Both the position numbers and the translations under genes were made by a program. The notes beneath the pieces are model-generated. The model saw nothing but the letters and a program-made list of their open reading frames with translations, ran no database searches and was not told the DNA's origin. Shown here one piece after another: positions 23,998 to 33,422 of a stretch of 64,000 nt of DNA. The stretch comes from an uncultured Muribaculaceae bacterium (GTDB lineage Bacteria > Bacteroidota > Bacteroidia > Bacteroidales > Muribaculaceae). Position 1 is the first letter of the stretch; the number at the start of each line of letters is the position of its first letter. Location of the stretch: contig CANNVE010000012.1 in NCBI GenBank assembly GCA_947525975.1, positions 1-64,000 on the forward strand, read 5' to 3'.

Positions 23998-24023
23998 ATC
24001 AGTCATTGATCCCTGACCGCAAT

Positions 24024-24056
24024 AAAAGCGTCGTTGCCTGTGGCAGCGACGCTTTT
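24024..24056 (+). terminator. Rho-independent terminator
   Basis: AAAAGCGTCGTTGCC (24024-24038) pairs with GGCAGCGACGCTTTT (24042-24056), one G-U pair, 3-nt loop, followed by Ts. It ends the leucine-rich repeat gene. Confidence 0.88.
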
Positions 24057-24091
24057 TCACGATTTTCAGCCGGTTTGCCAAAAAATTACGC

Positions 24092-24099
24092 TATATTTG
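24092..24099 (+). promoter_or_regulatory. Promoter -7 box of tricorn-like protease gene
   Basis: TATATTTG fits TAnnTTTG, 38 nt before the ATG. A TTTG at 24074-24077 is too close (14 nt) for a normal -33 box. Confidence 0.55.
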
Positions 24100-24137
24100 C
24101 AGTGAAAATTAGAGTATTTAACCATCCACGTTTAGAT

Positions 24138-27100
24138 ATGAAAAAACTATTTTTAGCAATGGCTGCCGCCGTGGGAGCGATGTCTGTCCAGGCGGCGTCT
24201 CCGCTATGGATGCGCGACGTTGCCATCTCGCCCGATGGCTCCGCCGTGGCTTTCACCTACAAGGGCGATGTCTACACAGTCAGTTCCAAAGGCGGCGCTG
24301 CCAGGCAGATCACCTCTGACGAGGCTTTTGATTCAAGGCCTATGTGGACCCCCGATGGCAAGCGCATCGTATTCAACAGCACCCGCGAAGGCTCGCGCGA
24401 CATCTTCATAGCCGATGCCAATGGTGGCGGTGTGCGCCGCATCACCACCCATTCCGGCACCGAAACCCCTATGGGATTCGCCAACGATAGCACCCTGCTT
24501 TTCACCGCAGCCCTTCAGCCTTCGCGCTCTGCCATCCAGGGGCCCTTCCAGACCCAGCTCTACAAGGTCGACATCAACCGTGAGCAGCCCCGCCCGCTGA
24601 TGGTGGCATCTGTGCAGATGCGCAATCTTAGCGTCAACTCCGCGGGCGATATGCTCTATGAAGACAAGAAGGGATTTGAGGATGCCCTGCGCAAACATGA
24701 GCGCTCATCTGGCACGTCTGACATCTGGCTCGTGAGCGACGGCAAATACCGCAAGCTCACATCGTTCAATGGCCACGACCTAAACCCGCAGTGGGCCCCT
24801 GACGGAAAGTCATTCTTCTACGTGAGCGAGGCCGACGGCACGCTCAATGTCTACAAGAGCGCTGTCGACGGCAAGCCCGTGCAGCTCACAAAGTTTGAGA
24901 AGCATCCCGTGCGCTCGCTCTCTGCCGCCAACGACGGCACCCTGGCCTTCAGCTGGGACGGCGAGATCTATACCCTGCGAGAAGGCGGCGAGCCCCGTAA
25001 GCTTGAAATAGATATCGTAAATGATGACTACGACTCTGACATCGTGAAGAGATTCGTCAGCTACGGAGCCACCAACATGGATGTCGCTCCCTCTGGCGAT
25101 GAGATCGCTTTCGTGATTCGCGGCGATGTCTACGTCACATCCACCAAATATAAGACCACGAAGCGCGTCACCAACACCGCCGGCCAGGAGCGTTGCATCG
25201 ATTTCTCTGACGATGGTCGGTCCATCGTCTACGACAGCGAGCGCGACGGCGTGTGGGGTCTCTACATAGCCAAGATCAAGAATCCTGACGAGAAGAGCTT
25301 CACCTACGCTTCTGAAATAGTGGAAGAGCCCCTCTACAGCTGCGCCACGGCAGCACAGCAGCCATCATTCAGCCCCGACGGCAAGAAGGTGGCTTTCCTT
25401 GAAGACCGCTGCACGCTTCGTGTCATAGACCTCGACACGAAAGAGGTGACCACGGCCCTTGACGGGAAATACAACTATTCCTATGCCGACGGCGACATTT
25501 CGTTTGAATGGAGCCCCGACAGCCGCTGGTTCCTCATTGACTACATCGGCGTGGGCGGTTGGAACAACTCTGACATAGCCCTCGTCAAGGCCGACGGCTC
25601 GGAAGTGGTCGACCTCACCGAGAGCGGATACGCCGACGCCAATCCCAAATGGGCGCTCGGCGGAAAGGCCCTCACATACGAGAGCGGAAAATATGGCATG
25701 CGCAGCCACGGCAGCTGGGGAAACACCTACGATGTCTTCCTCATGGTGCTCGATGGCGAGGCATGGGACGAATTCAACATGACAGAGGAGGAAGCAGCCT
25801 TGGCCGAGAAGGAGAAAAAGGCCAAGGAAGAGGCCGAGGCTGAAGCCAATGACAAGAAAAAAGATAAGAAAGGCAAGAAAAAAGACAAGAAAGGCGTAAA
25901 AGAGGATGAGGACGCGAAAGCCCTCAAGTTTGATCTCGCCAACCGCAAGTACCGCTCGCGCCGCCTCACATCGAGCTCTTCGAGCGTAGGAGATTATTTC
26001 CTCTCTCCCAAGGGCGACAAACTCTATTACACTGCCACAGCCACCGAAGGCGGACGCAACCTGCTGGTGCGCGACCTTCGCAAGGGCGACACCAAGGTGC
26101 TCTCTAAAGGCGTCAGCGGAGGATTCATCGCCGACAAGGACGGCGAGAACCTCTTCGTGCTCAGCGAATCGGGAATGAAGAAGATCGAGCTTCCCGGCGG
26201 CGACTCTGAAGATATCGAATTCGAGGCTCCATACGACCGTAAGCCCTCGAAGGAGCGCGAATACATCTACGACCACGCCTGGAAGCAGGTCAAGGATAAA
26301 TTCTACGACAAGGATCTCCATGGCGTAGACTGGGACTACTATGGCGAGCACTACAAGCGCTTCCTGCCCCATATCAGCAACAACCATGATTTCGCCACCC
26401 TCCTGAGCGAGCTCCTCGGCGAGCTCAACGCCTCGCACACCGGCGGCAGATATTACGCCGACGGCGCCGACCTGCCCACAGCCGACCTTGGAGCGTTCTT
26501 CGATGAGACATACGATGGCGACGGCCTCCTTATCGAGGAGATACTGCCCCGCGGACCCCTCGCCCCGCAGAAATTCGGCCTGAAGGCCGGCGACGTGATC
26601 CTCGCTATAGACGGCCAGGCCATCGAGGCCGGAAAAGACTATTTCCCCCTGCTGCAAGGCAAGGCCGGAAAGAAGACAGAGCTCACGGTGCGCCGCGCCG
26701 GAGGCCAGACCGACCGCATCCTCGTGAAGCCACGCTATGACAGCGACAATGATCTCTACGCCCGCTGGATAGAGCGCAACGAGGCCATGGTCGACAGCCT
26801 CTCGGGTGGCCGCATAGGCTATGTGCACGTGAGCGGAATGGACAGCCCCAGCTTCCGCGAGGTCTACGACCGCATCCTCGGAAAATACCGCAACCGCGAC
26901 GCCGTCATCGTCGACACGCGCTGGAACGGCGGCGGATGGCTCCACAACGACCTCGCCATCCTCCTCGGCGGAAAGGAATACGTGCGCTATGTGCCACGTG
27001 GCCGCTACATCGGCAGCGACCCCTTCTCGCAGTGGACAAAGCCATCGGTGATGCTCGTCAACGAGAGCAACTACAGCGACGCCCACGGATCGCCCTACAC

Positions 27101-27368
27101 CTATCAGACACTCGGCCTCGGCAAGGTGGTGGGCGCTCCCATCCCCGGCACCATGACAGCCGTGTGGTGGGAAACGCAGATCGACCCCACCATCGTGTTC
27201 GGCATCCCGCAGGTAACATCGATCGACACAAAGGGCAAAGTGCTCGAAAACCAGCAGCTCAACCCCGACGTCATCGTCTATAACCAGCCCGACGACGTGG
27301 CCAACGGCCGCGATGACCAGATAGCCGCCGCCGTAAAAACCCTCCTCGACCAGCTCAACAAAAAATAA
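24138..27368 (+). CDS. Secreted tricorn-like S41 peptidase
   Basis: A 1076-residue exported protease of the tricorn type. After a signal peptide (MKKLFLAMAAAVGAMSVQA) come beta-propeller repeats (PD40/WD-like, ISPDGSAVAF, WTPDGKRIVF, WAPDGKSFFY, FSPDGKKVAF), an acidic/lysine-rich linker at about 549-592, more propeller, a tricorn C1-like helical domain, a PDZ domain (about 790-870, LLIEEILPRGPLAPQKFGLKAGDVILAIDG) and the S41 catalytic domain. Likely active-site residues are His in NASHTGG (about 764) and Ser in NYSDAHGSP (about 980). I chose the ATG at 24138, which gives the signal peptide. It probably degrades peptides in the periplasm. Confidence 0.9.
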   Translation: MKKLFLAMAAAVGAMSVQAASPLWMRDVAISPDGSAVAFTYKGDVYTVSSKGGAARQITSDEAFDSRPMWTPDGKRIVFNSTREGSRDIFIADANGGGVRRITTHSGTETPMGFANDSTLLFTAALQPSRSAIQGPFQTQLYKVDINREQPRPLMVASVQMRNLSVNSAGDMLYEDKKGFEDALRKHERSSGTSDIWLVSDGKYRKLTSFNGHDLNPQWAPDGKSFFYVSEADGTLNVYKSAVDGKPVQLTKFEKHPVRSLSAANDGTLAFSWDGEIYTLREGGEPRKLEIDIVNDDYDSDIVKRFVSYGATNMDVAPSGDEIAFVIRGDVYVTSTKYKTTKRVTNTAGQERCIDFSDDGRSIVYDSERDGVWGLYIAKIKNPDEKSFTYASEIVEEPLYSCATAAQQPSFSPDGKKVAFLEDRCTLRVIDLDTKEVTTALDGKYNYSYADGDISFEWSPDSRWFLIDYIGVGGWNNSDIALVKADGSEVVDLTESGYADANPKWALGGKALTYESGKYGMRSHGSWGNTYDVFLMVLDGEAWDEFNMTEEEAALAEKEKKAKEEAEAEANDKKKDKKGKKKDKKGVKEDEDAKALKFDLANRKYRSRRLTSSSSSVGDYFLSPKGDKLYYTATATEGGRNLLVRDLRKGDTKVLSKGVSGGFIADKDGENLFVLSESGMKKIELPGGDSEDIEFEAPYDRKPSKEREYIYDHAWKQVKDKFYDKDLHGVDWDYYGEHYKRFLPHISNNHDFATLLSELLGELNASHTGGRYYADGADLPTADLGAFFDETYDGDGLLIEEILPRGPLAPQKFGLKAGDVILAIDGQAIEAGKDYFPLLQGKAGKKTELTVRRAGGQTDRILVKPRYDSDNDLYARWIERNEAMVDSLSGGRIGYVHVSGMDSPSFREVYDRILGKYRNRDAVIVDTRWNGGGWLHNDLAILLGGKEYVRYVPRGRYIGSDPFSQWTKPSVMLVNESNYSDAHGSPYTYQTLGLGKVVGAPIPGTMTAVWWETQIDPTIVFGIPQVTSIDTKGKVLENQQLNPDVIVYNQPDDVANGRDDQIAAAVKTLLDQLNKK

Positions 27369-27385
27369 ACCCCCAATCCATAAGT

Positions 27386-27432
27386 AAATTAAGTGGAGGC
27401 GCGCCCCTATGAGGCACGCCTCCACTTAATTT
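27386..27432. terminator. Bidirectional hairpin terminator
   Basis: A perfect 16-bp stem, aaattaagtggaggcg (27386-27401) with cgcctccacttaattt (27417-27432), between two converging genes. The rest of the gap to 27602 holds a small hairpin (27463-27481) and ATCCGT words. Confidence 0.8.
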
Positions 27433-27462
27433 ATGGGGCTTCCGCAAGAAGCAGCCATGGAT

Positions 27463-27481
27463 GGGCGATTTTCAATCGCCC
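27463..27481. repeat. Small hairpin GGGCGATT-TTC-AATCGCCC
   Basis: A 19-nt hairpin found again at 59806-59826 (loop tcc) and, imperfectly, near 59856-59875 (gggtgattgaaaatcgcccc). All are between genes and may belong to a genome-wide intergenic repeat. Confidence 0.8.
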
Positions 27482-27602
27482 GATAGCGTAATTTTAAACC
27501 GAATAATGCGTATTTGGTTGAGTAACATGGATTTCGAAGATTTTCTTAATCCGTGAAAATCCGTCTTTGTCCGTGTTCTTTTCGCATCCTTCGCGTGCAC
27601 GC

Positions 27603-29876
27603 TTATCTCCGGTGGAGGGCGTAGTCGATGTATTTGTCGCAGTGGCCGCGCACGTAGGCGGCGGCTTTGGTTGAGCCGTATTTTTCGACCACGGTTTTGA
27701 AATTCAGCATTTCGAGATTGGCCTGCGCCGCGATCTCCGGATCGAGTATTCCCTTAAGAGCGTTCTCTATCAGCCTGTCGGCGCGGGCGTATGCTCGCTG
27801 GGCGTGGGGATTGTCGGCGAAGGCCTTGCGGTCAGCCGATGTGTAGTATGCCCAATCGCTCCAGTCGTCAGGATTGACGCTGCAGTTAGAAAATCCATAT
27901 TGCGTCAGGTACCAGCATCTGCCGAAAGAATTGCGCAGCCCGGTGGCATAGCGTATCCTGTACATCGCCTCACGGTCGGGGTCTGTGTTTGCGTACATGT
28001 TCCTTTCATAGCCGAGCATTCTTTCGGCGAAATCCAGTTTGTAGTTTCTGTTGTCGGCGATAAGGTGCTCTTTATCCTGCATCCGGAAGGGATCCCTCTT
28101 GAGATAGCCCATTTTAGCCAGGTTGGTGCGCGCCTGATATGAACCGGATACTTTTGATAGCCAGGATTTAGCCTCGGCGTAGTCCATCTCGCGCAGATAG
28201 AGGGTGCCCACTATCTCGTTGATGTAATCCTTGTCAGTGAATCCGCGCTCATTGAGGAATCCCGCGAATCCTTTATGCTGATGCTCGATGCTGCGCGCGT
28301 ATGCCGCCGCGTCAGATGCGGATGCGGCATCAATCATGTTGAAAAACTGGTTGCTGTAGTCAAACGAGTTGAATTCCGACTGCGAATTGCGATATTCGTC
28401 AAAGGTGATGATGGTGCGGTATGACCGGGCATCTTCGTCGTCCTGTCTGTATGTCACGAATCTCGGCGAGAGCTGATGCGCCCTGTTTGACGCGTAGTTG
28501 GCCAGCTGCAGGGCCGTCACAGTCTTGCCCTCTTTCAGCAGGGCGGGGCATGCGCCTCCGAGAAGCGCCTTGCGGGTGACATCCTGCCAATATTCCACGG
28601 GCCAATTCAGTTTGTTGCCGTATTCCCAGTCTTCGCGCATGTCAGCTGGCATGGATTCGGTCATTTTCGTGTCGAGCCATCTCACTCCCGCCTCAAGGCG
28701 TTTCAGATATCCAGGATCGCCGGCCGGGCCTTCAGCGTCGGTCAATATGCGCAATGCCCTCACCGATTCCTTTGTCAGCGGCGAGCCGGGCTGCTGCTCG
28801 GCCATGGCCAGGCTTGAAATCGACCGGGCGTGGTTGCCGTCGAGCCGGTGCATGTAGGCAAGGGCGTAGTGCCAGATGGCCTTGTCTTTGGTGCGCGGCG
28901 ACGATGCCGCCATGCGTGCGAAAGCCATCAATTCGGGATACAGCGTCGCGCTCAACGAGTCGATGTCCTCGCCGTAGTATGCGTTGCGGTCGTCGCCCCA
29001 CTCATCGGCTATGTACGTCATCCGCTCCTTCTCCCTCATCAGCCGTTGCAGCTTTATGTGCAGCAGCGGCGAGTTGGGAAACCGATGGAAGATGTATTCA
29101 AGTTCCCTCACCTGCGGGGTGCGGTAGGCGGATGTCGCCTCGGCATCGGCCCATACTTTCAGGCTCATCAGCGAGCCGATGTCCTGGCTGCGCGTGTAGA
29201 ACTCGATGGCTCTTTTGCGGTCGCCTTTGCGCAGGCAGGCGCCGGCCACGTAGCTGGCGGTCATGTCGGTCACGATGTCTTGCGGCAGCTTGTCGATGCC
29301 GCCGTCCCAAAGGTCGATGCAGTCCTGATAATTCTTTTGGGCGAAAAATAGCCTCGCCATCTGCAGCGCGTAGCGGCTCTTGTGGCGCGAGCCTTGGTAT
29401 GACCGGCATTTTTCGAGTAGGCGGTCGAGTGTCTGGTGCTCCTGGTCGCCTTCGTAGGGATAGTACCACGGGTCGTTGATGTACCGGCGTATGTCCTCGA
29501 TCTCCTTGGCTGTCATCAGGTATTCGTAGTCTTCGTCATGGCCGAGCAGCCACTTGGCGAATTTGTTGTCTTCGAAATAGCCCTCTTTCAGGAATACGAA
29601 GTCGCGCATCGGCGTGTCGTAGACCAGGCGCTCGATGTCGCGCAGGGGGATGTCGGGCGAAGTCAGCTGCTGCCACAGCAGGCAATTCTCAGCCTTCTCA
29701 TAGTCCTGGAGTCGGCATCCCTCCTGCCATTGGCGCTCGGCTTCAGGGGAGCATGCCCTGAACATCTTGATGTGCATCGGGTTGTCGGGGCCGTAAGGGC
29801 CGCAGGCGCGTATCTCCGTGATCGCGCCCGCTATCAGGGCTATGCTAATGGCTGCTATATATCTTATCGATTTCAT
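27603..29876 (-). CDS. Conserved exported protein with TPR-like repeats
   Basis: A 757-residue exported protein without a named family that I know. Signal peptide MKSIRYIAAISIALIAGAITEIRA is followed directly by CGPYGPDNP; a Cys right after the cleavage region could mean a lipoprotein, though the lipobox is poor. Much of the body is helical with TPR-like stretches (SRYALQMARLFFAQKNYQDCIDLWD, GDRKRAIEFYTRSQDIG, KAIWHYALAYMHRLDGNHARS). It overlaps the upstream gene's end by 32 bp and is transcribed with it. I believe such pairs occur in other Bacteroidetes, from memory. The role is unknown. Confidence 0.7.
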   Translation of the reverse strand: MKSIRYIAAISIALIAGAITEIRACGPYGPDNPMHIKMFRACSPEAERQWQEGCRLQDYEKAENCLLWQQLTSPDIPLRDIERLVYDTPMRDFVFLKEGYFEDNKFAKWLLGHDEDYEYLMTAKEIEDIRRYINDPWYYPYEGDQEHQTLDRLLEKCRSYQGSRHKSRYALQMARLFFAQKNYQDCIDLWDGGIDKLPQDIVTDMTASYVAGACLRKGDRKRAIEFYTRSQDIGSLMSLKVWADAEATSAYRTPQVRELEYIFHRFPNSPLLHIKLQRLMREKERMTYIADEWGDDRNAYYGEDIDSLSATLYPELMAFARMAASSPRTKDKAIWHYALAYMHRLDGNHARSISSLAMAEQQPGSPLTKESVRALRILTDAEGPAGDPGYLKRLEAGVRWLDTKMTESMPADMREDWEYGNKLNWPVEYWQDVTRKALLGGACPALLKEGKTVTALQLANYASNRAHQLSPRFVTYRQDDEDARSYRTIITFDEYRNSQSEFNSFDYSNQFFNMIDAASASDAAAYARSIEHQHKGFAGFLNERGFTDKDYINEIVGTLYLREMDYAEAKSWLSKVSGSYQARTNLAKMGYLKRDPFRMQDKEHLIADNRNYKLDFAERMLGYERNMYANTDPDREAMYRIRYATGLRNSFGRCWYLTQYGFSNCSVNPDDWSDWAYYTSADRKAFADNPHAQRAYARADRLIENALKGILDPEIAAQANLEMLNFKTVVEKYGSTKAAAYVRGHCDKYIDYALHRR

Positions 29877-30891
29877 TGTCGGAATAGTGCTTTAATTGTG
29901 ATTCGTCGAGGTGATAGAGTATGTTGCCGTGGGGACGTCTTTTGAGCCGTGAATCGATCATGCGCTTGACGGCGATGATCTCCCGGGCCGATGGCCGCTC
30001 CGTCCTTATCAGGTCGCCTTGGTAGGCATGATCTTGGGGGCTTTCCGGAGTGAAATACACGGCTTCCGTCACCTCATACAGGTTATCTTTCTTCTTTTCC
30101 ACTTGAGGGAACTCCGAGAAGTCGGTGCGGCGCATGATGCGCTTGAATCGCGGCTCATCATCCCCGTTTGCCTCAAACAGCAGGCTCCAGCCGTAGGCCG
30201 GATAGGCTATGTCGAGCGGGAGGGGATAGTCGGTCAGTCGGTCGTCCCGCAGGTAAGGCTCAATGTCGCGGCGCGAGAAGATGGAGTTGTCGGTGGTCAT
30301 CCTTTGCAGATTGCCGGTGTTGTATACCATCAGCACTCCGCAGTCCACGGGCGGCGGATCTTGCGTCAGTTGGTGGAGCCTTATGGTCGAGCTCAGCCGC
30401 TTGCCGTCGCCCAGACGGCGCTTCACCTCCTCGCAGAGCCTGTAGTATGTGTCGCGGGTGAGGCGGGCCCAGTCGCAGTCGAGCTGTAGCTCTTCGAAAT
30501 CGATGCCGTGGCGGAGCGACATGGCCGTGACGCGGCGCAGTATCTTGTCGGCGTATTCATCCTCGCGCATCTGCATGTTCTCTATGGCGTCAGGCGTGAT
30601 GTAGACCACCGGCACTATCTCCGCCCCCTGTGGCAGTGAGTCATTGAATATGATTGTGGCCTTCGGCACAGGAGCGTAGTTGTCCGCGTTCCAGTCCATG
30701 TCTACGTCGAAATATCGCAGATACAGCCAGTCGATGTCGTGATCTTTCAGGAAATCGCGCTCGGCTTGTGTCAGATCGAGAGTGGTGCGCCAGTAGTAAA
30801 TGGCATTATGCGACGTCTCATGCCTGCTGGTGCATCCGCAGATAGCCAGCAAAATCGCGCATGCGATCGCCGCGCATTTAAGGTTTGGCAT
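29845..30891 (-). CDS. Putative lipoprotein with TIM-barrel-like domain
   Basis: A 348-residue lipoprotein: signal peptide with lipobox LAICGC (Cys19), then a domain with the pattern of a glycoside-hydrolase-like barrel: DIDWLYLRYFDVDMDWN (about 53-69), IVPVVYITPDA, GIDFEELQLDCDWARLTRDTYYRL, SSTIRLHQL, GVLMVYNTGN, LPLDIAYPAYGWSLLF. This resembles DUF3142-type proteins in general plan; I am not certain of that family. The Asp/Glu residues in EELQLDCDW could be catalytic. It is upstream of, and overlaps, the 757-residue gene, so the two probably act together at the cell envelope. ATG at 30891. Confidence 0.65.
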   Translation of the reverse strand: MPNLKCAAIACAILLAICGCTSRHETSHNAIYYWRTTLDLTQAERDFLKDHDIDWLYLRYFDVDMDWNADNYAPVPKATIIFNDSLPQGAEIVPVVYITPDAIENMQMREDEYADKILRRVTAMSLRHGIDFEELQLDCDWARLTRDTYYRLCEEVKRRLGDGKRLSSTIRLHQLTQDPPPVDCGVLMVYNTGNLQRMTTDNSIFSRRDIEPYLRDDRLTDYPLPLDIAYPAYGWSLLFEANGDDEPRFKRIMRRTDFSEFPQVEKKKDNLYEVTEAVYFTPESPQDHAYQGDLIRTERPSAREIIAVKRMIDSRLKRRPHGNILYHLDESQLKHYSDNEIDKIYSSH

Positions 30892-30918
30892 TTGTGTGTT
30901 GAGGTTATTGATTGAGGT

Positions 30919-31362
30919 TCAATTATTGGAAGTCTGTTTCGTGAATGTCACGAATTTGTTGTATGCGAAGTTGCAGGCCGTGTACACCACATTGCCCAGC
31001 AGCGTGGCCACGCCGTAGCCCGAGATTGTGAATACGCCCAGGATGTCATGCTCCGTGTCTCCGAACCATGATTGGTTGATGGCCCACACCACCGCCAGCT
31101 GCGCGCAGTAGCACACCAGGAAGCCTATGCAGAATTTCACGCCTTCGCCCACATATCCGCCCTTGGAGCGGAACACCCACTTCTTGTTGAAGAAGAATGA
31201 GTTGACGAATCCCACGGTGTATCCCAGCGCATTGCTCGCGTATTCGTTCACGCCCATCACCGATTTGCACAGGAAGATCACGAACAGCGTCAGGAAGGTG
31301 TTGAGCACTCCCACCGCGCCGTATTTCACTATCTGCTCCAGGGTCTTGCTTTCGATTCTCAT
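30919..31362 (-). CDS. GtrA family membrane protein
   Basis: A 147-residue protein with four membrane helices (VGVLNTFLTLFVIFLC, ASNALGYTVGFVNSFFFNKKWVF, GVKFCIGFLVCYCAQLAVVWAI, ISGYGVATLLGNVVYTACNFAYNKFVTF). The NSFFFNKKWVF and NFAYNKFVTF words are typical of GtrA proteins, which are thought to help move lipid-linked sugars across the membrane for surface polysaccharide or teichoic-acid modification. I chose the ATG at 31362, which overlaps the nth stop by 4 bp (ATGA), so it is translationally coupled to endonuclease III; functionally the two are unrelated. Confidence 0.9.
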   Translation of the reverse strand: MRIESKTLEQIVKYGAVGVLNTFLTLFVIFLCKSVMGVNEYASNALGYTVGFVNSFFFNKKWVFRSKGGYVGEGVKFCIGFLVCYCAQLAVVWAINQSWFGDTEHDILGVFTISGYGVATLLGNVVYTACNFAYNKFVTFTKQTSNN

Positions 31363-32009
31363 TCCGCCTTCTTGTTTTGATCTTGGTAATATCTGCACAC
31401 TTCGGTGAGCCGGCATTCGCCGCACAGCGGCTTGCGGGCCTTGCACACGTAGCGCCCGTGGAGTATCAGCCAATGATGGGCCTTGGGCAGCACATCGGCC
31501 GGGATGTGCCTGACGAGGGCTTTCTCGGTCTGCAGGGGAGTCTTGCTGCCGCGTGTGAGGCCGATGCGCTCCGACACGCGGAATACGTGGGTATCAACAG
31601 CCATGGCCGGCAGCCCGTAGGCCACGGCCAGTATCACATTGGCTGTCTTGCGGCCCACGCCGGGCAGCGTCAGCAGCTTGTCGATGTCGGCGGGCACTTC
31701 GCCGCCGTATTCATCCACAAGGCGCTTGGCCATGCCCAGCAGCAGGCGCGTCTTGTTGTTGGGGTAAGAGACCGATTTGATGTAGGGAAACACCTCTTCG
31801 GCGGTGGCGCCGGCCAAAGCCTGCGGGGTGGGGAAGGCCTCGAAAAGGGCCGGCGTGACCATGTTGACGCGCTTGTCGGTGCATTGCGCCGACAAGATCA
31901 CAGCCACGATCAGCTGATAGTTGTCGCCGAATCTCAGCTCTGTGTCAGCCTCCGGCATCTCCTCGCGCCATACCTCCAGCGCGCGTTCATATCGTTGCTT
32001 AAGTGTCAT
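31359..32009 (-). CDS. nth: Endonuclease III
   Basis: A 216-residue DNA glycosylase/AP lyase for oxidised pyrimidines in base excision repair. The helix-hairpin-helix LPGVGRKTANVIL is near residue 115, the catalytic Lys is in the same motif (GRK), and the Asp is in AVDTHVFRV near 138. The four cysteines of the [4Fe-4S] cluster follow the C-x6-C-x2-C-x5-C pattern in CKARKPLCGECRLTEVC at the end. I chose the ATG at 32009 (MTLKQRYERAL) by comparison with known N-termini; an in-frame ATG at 32042 is possible and would overlap the upstream gene. Four-base overlap with the GtrA gene. Confidence 0.95.
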   Translation of the reverse strand: MTLKQRYERALEVWREEMPEADTELRFGDNYQLIVAVILSAQCTDKRVNMVTPALFEAFPTPQALAGATAEEVFPYIKSVSYPNNKTRLLLGMAKRLVDEYGGEVPADIDKLLTLPGVGRKTANVILAVAYGLPAMAVDTHVFRVSERIGLTRGSKTPLQTEKALVRHIPADVLPKAHHWLILHGRYVCKARKPLCGECRLTEVCRYYQDQNKKAE

Positions 32010-32038
32010 TTCGCGCCTATAAGTAGGCACCAAAGATA

Positions 32039-32737
32039 TCATTCACCACTCACATCAAACATAAAGTAGTTCCATTTGAAATTTTGGGGTTCCGCAGGTA
32101 AACTCTGATTATATACTATACCCGATATGTCACAATTTACAAACATTATTTGTGTTATTCCATTGTATGTATATGGGTCAGAGGTTGATTCTGCGGCAAA
32201 GCCAAGTTCCCCAAAGACGTTAGAAGATATCTTCCATCCCATATCTTTTTCACTTGCATGATATATGTTATTAATGGGAGAGACAAAGGCATTTTTTGCA
32301 CATGGAAGTTTCTTGTAAACGTATTCTGGACGTGCAATGTAAATTGTGGTCCGGCTTAATCCATAGTCTTCTGCTGCGGCAAAAGTACATTTCTTATAAT
32401 CAGATTGAGCCTTTTTTGAATCAAAGCCATAAGTTACCATTTGCTCTGCGACACCTACTTTATTTATAGGTAGATTTGTGGCGTTTGACAGATTATTTTC
32501 TTGTGAATCATTGAACGCAATGAGTTGTGTAGTGTCGATATTATACACTACAGAGTCTGTTATGACTATTTCTGTTCCATCTTGTAGTTGTATAATTTCT
32601 TTGTACGGTTCTGAGTCCGGCTGAGTTTGAGGTTCGTGTGATAATGAATCATATTCATTATCACACGAAGAAAGAACCATTAGCATCGAAATCGTGCAAA
32701 GGTTCAATCCTTTTTTGAAGTGATTAAAAAGTTCCAT
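32039..32737 (-). CDS. Hypothetical lipoprotein
   Basis: A 232-residue lipoprotein of unknown function. Signal peptide with lipobox LSSC (Cys25), then an acidic linker (DNEYDSLSHEPQTQPDSEPYKE) and a domain with some beta structure ending in NFKWNYFMFDVSGE. It is AT-rich, unlike the nth and CLC genes around it. Its start overlaps the end of the upstream lipoprotein gene by 34 bp, so the two are probably coupled. No domain recognised. Confidence 0.7.
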   Translation of the reverse strand: MELFNHFKKGLNLCTISMLMVLSSCDNEYDSLSHEPQTQPDSEPYKEIIQLQDGTEIVITDSVVYNIDTTQLIAFNDSQENNLSNATNLPINKVGVAEQMVTYGFDSKKAQSDYKKCTFAAAEDYGLSRTTIYIARPEYVYKKLPCAKNAFVSPINNIYHASEKDMGWKISSNVFGELGFAAESTSDPYTYNGITQIMFVNCDISGIVYNQSLPAEPQNFKWNYFMFDVSGE

Positions 32738-33318
32738 ATGATTTTTTTGTTTATTAAGGGAATACTATTGAAGACAGGATTGTGGAAATTGTCATATCCG
32801 ATCGTTCTGGTTAAAGTGGTGAATATAAATTGTCCGTCCACACCATAATCGATGGAGTATCCAATGTCTGTTAGACCCGGATTTATGCCCATTTCATATT
32901 CTATGGATTTGTACGGGACAATTGCACAATCCTTCGGGAGCGGGGGCATGACCTTTTGATATATAGACGTACAGACGAAATAAACTTCATTAGGATTAAG
33001 GCCAAAATCGATGCACCAATCCCCAAATGTAGATTTCTCCCAATTTCCCGAGTATTCTAAATCGTATCCTTCGACTTGATCGATTTTGTCTATTCTGTAG
33101 TTAAAGTTGATGGAGGAAATTAGACCTATATTCATCAATCCGTGGAAATTAGAAGCGGATATGAATTCTTTGTAAGTATCGTAATGCCCAACTTTTGATG
33201 GTAGATAAATCGTTTTCCCATCATTCATTGTGATTTTATCCACGCTCTCTGGCCCATCGTCGCATGATATTGCAAGAAGTGAAATCATAATTATGTGAAA
33301 CAAGGCTTTGAGGTTCAT
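32704..33318 (-). CDS. Hypothetical lipoprotein
   Basis: A 204-residue lipoprotein (signal peptide MNLKALFHIIMISLLAIS, then Cys19-Asp-Asp). The mature part is acidic and aromatic-rich (FHGLMNIGLISSINFNYRI, WEKSTFGDWCIDFGLNPNEVYFV). Unknown family. AT-rich like its partner 32039-32737 and overlapping it; together they look like an acquired two-gene unit placed upstream of nth. ATG at 33318. Confidence 0.7.
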   Translation of the reverse strand: MNLKALFHIIMISLLAISCDDGPESVDKITMNDGKTIYLPSKVGHYDTYKEFISASNFHGLMNIGLISSINFNYRIDKIDQVEGYDLEYSGNWEKSTFGDWCIDFGLNPNEVYFVCTSIYQKVMPPLPKDCAIVPYKSIEYEMGINPGLTDIGYSIDYGVDGQFIFTTLTRTIGYDNFHNPVFNSIPLINKKIIWNFLITSKKD

Positions 33319-33422
33319 CGTTTGAGAAGAATTATCTTTGAGTATTAAGTTTATGGTATATAAACGAGTTTGGAATAATATTATTGTGTTAAATATGGAT
33401 TAATTGTACTGTATGGGAAAAA

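Noticed and set aside
25365-27425. A 686-codon open frame on the minus strand opposite the tricorn-like protease gene
   Set aside because: It is a shadow of the GC-rich codon pattern of the real gene; the plus-strand protein has clear family motifs and a signal peptide.
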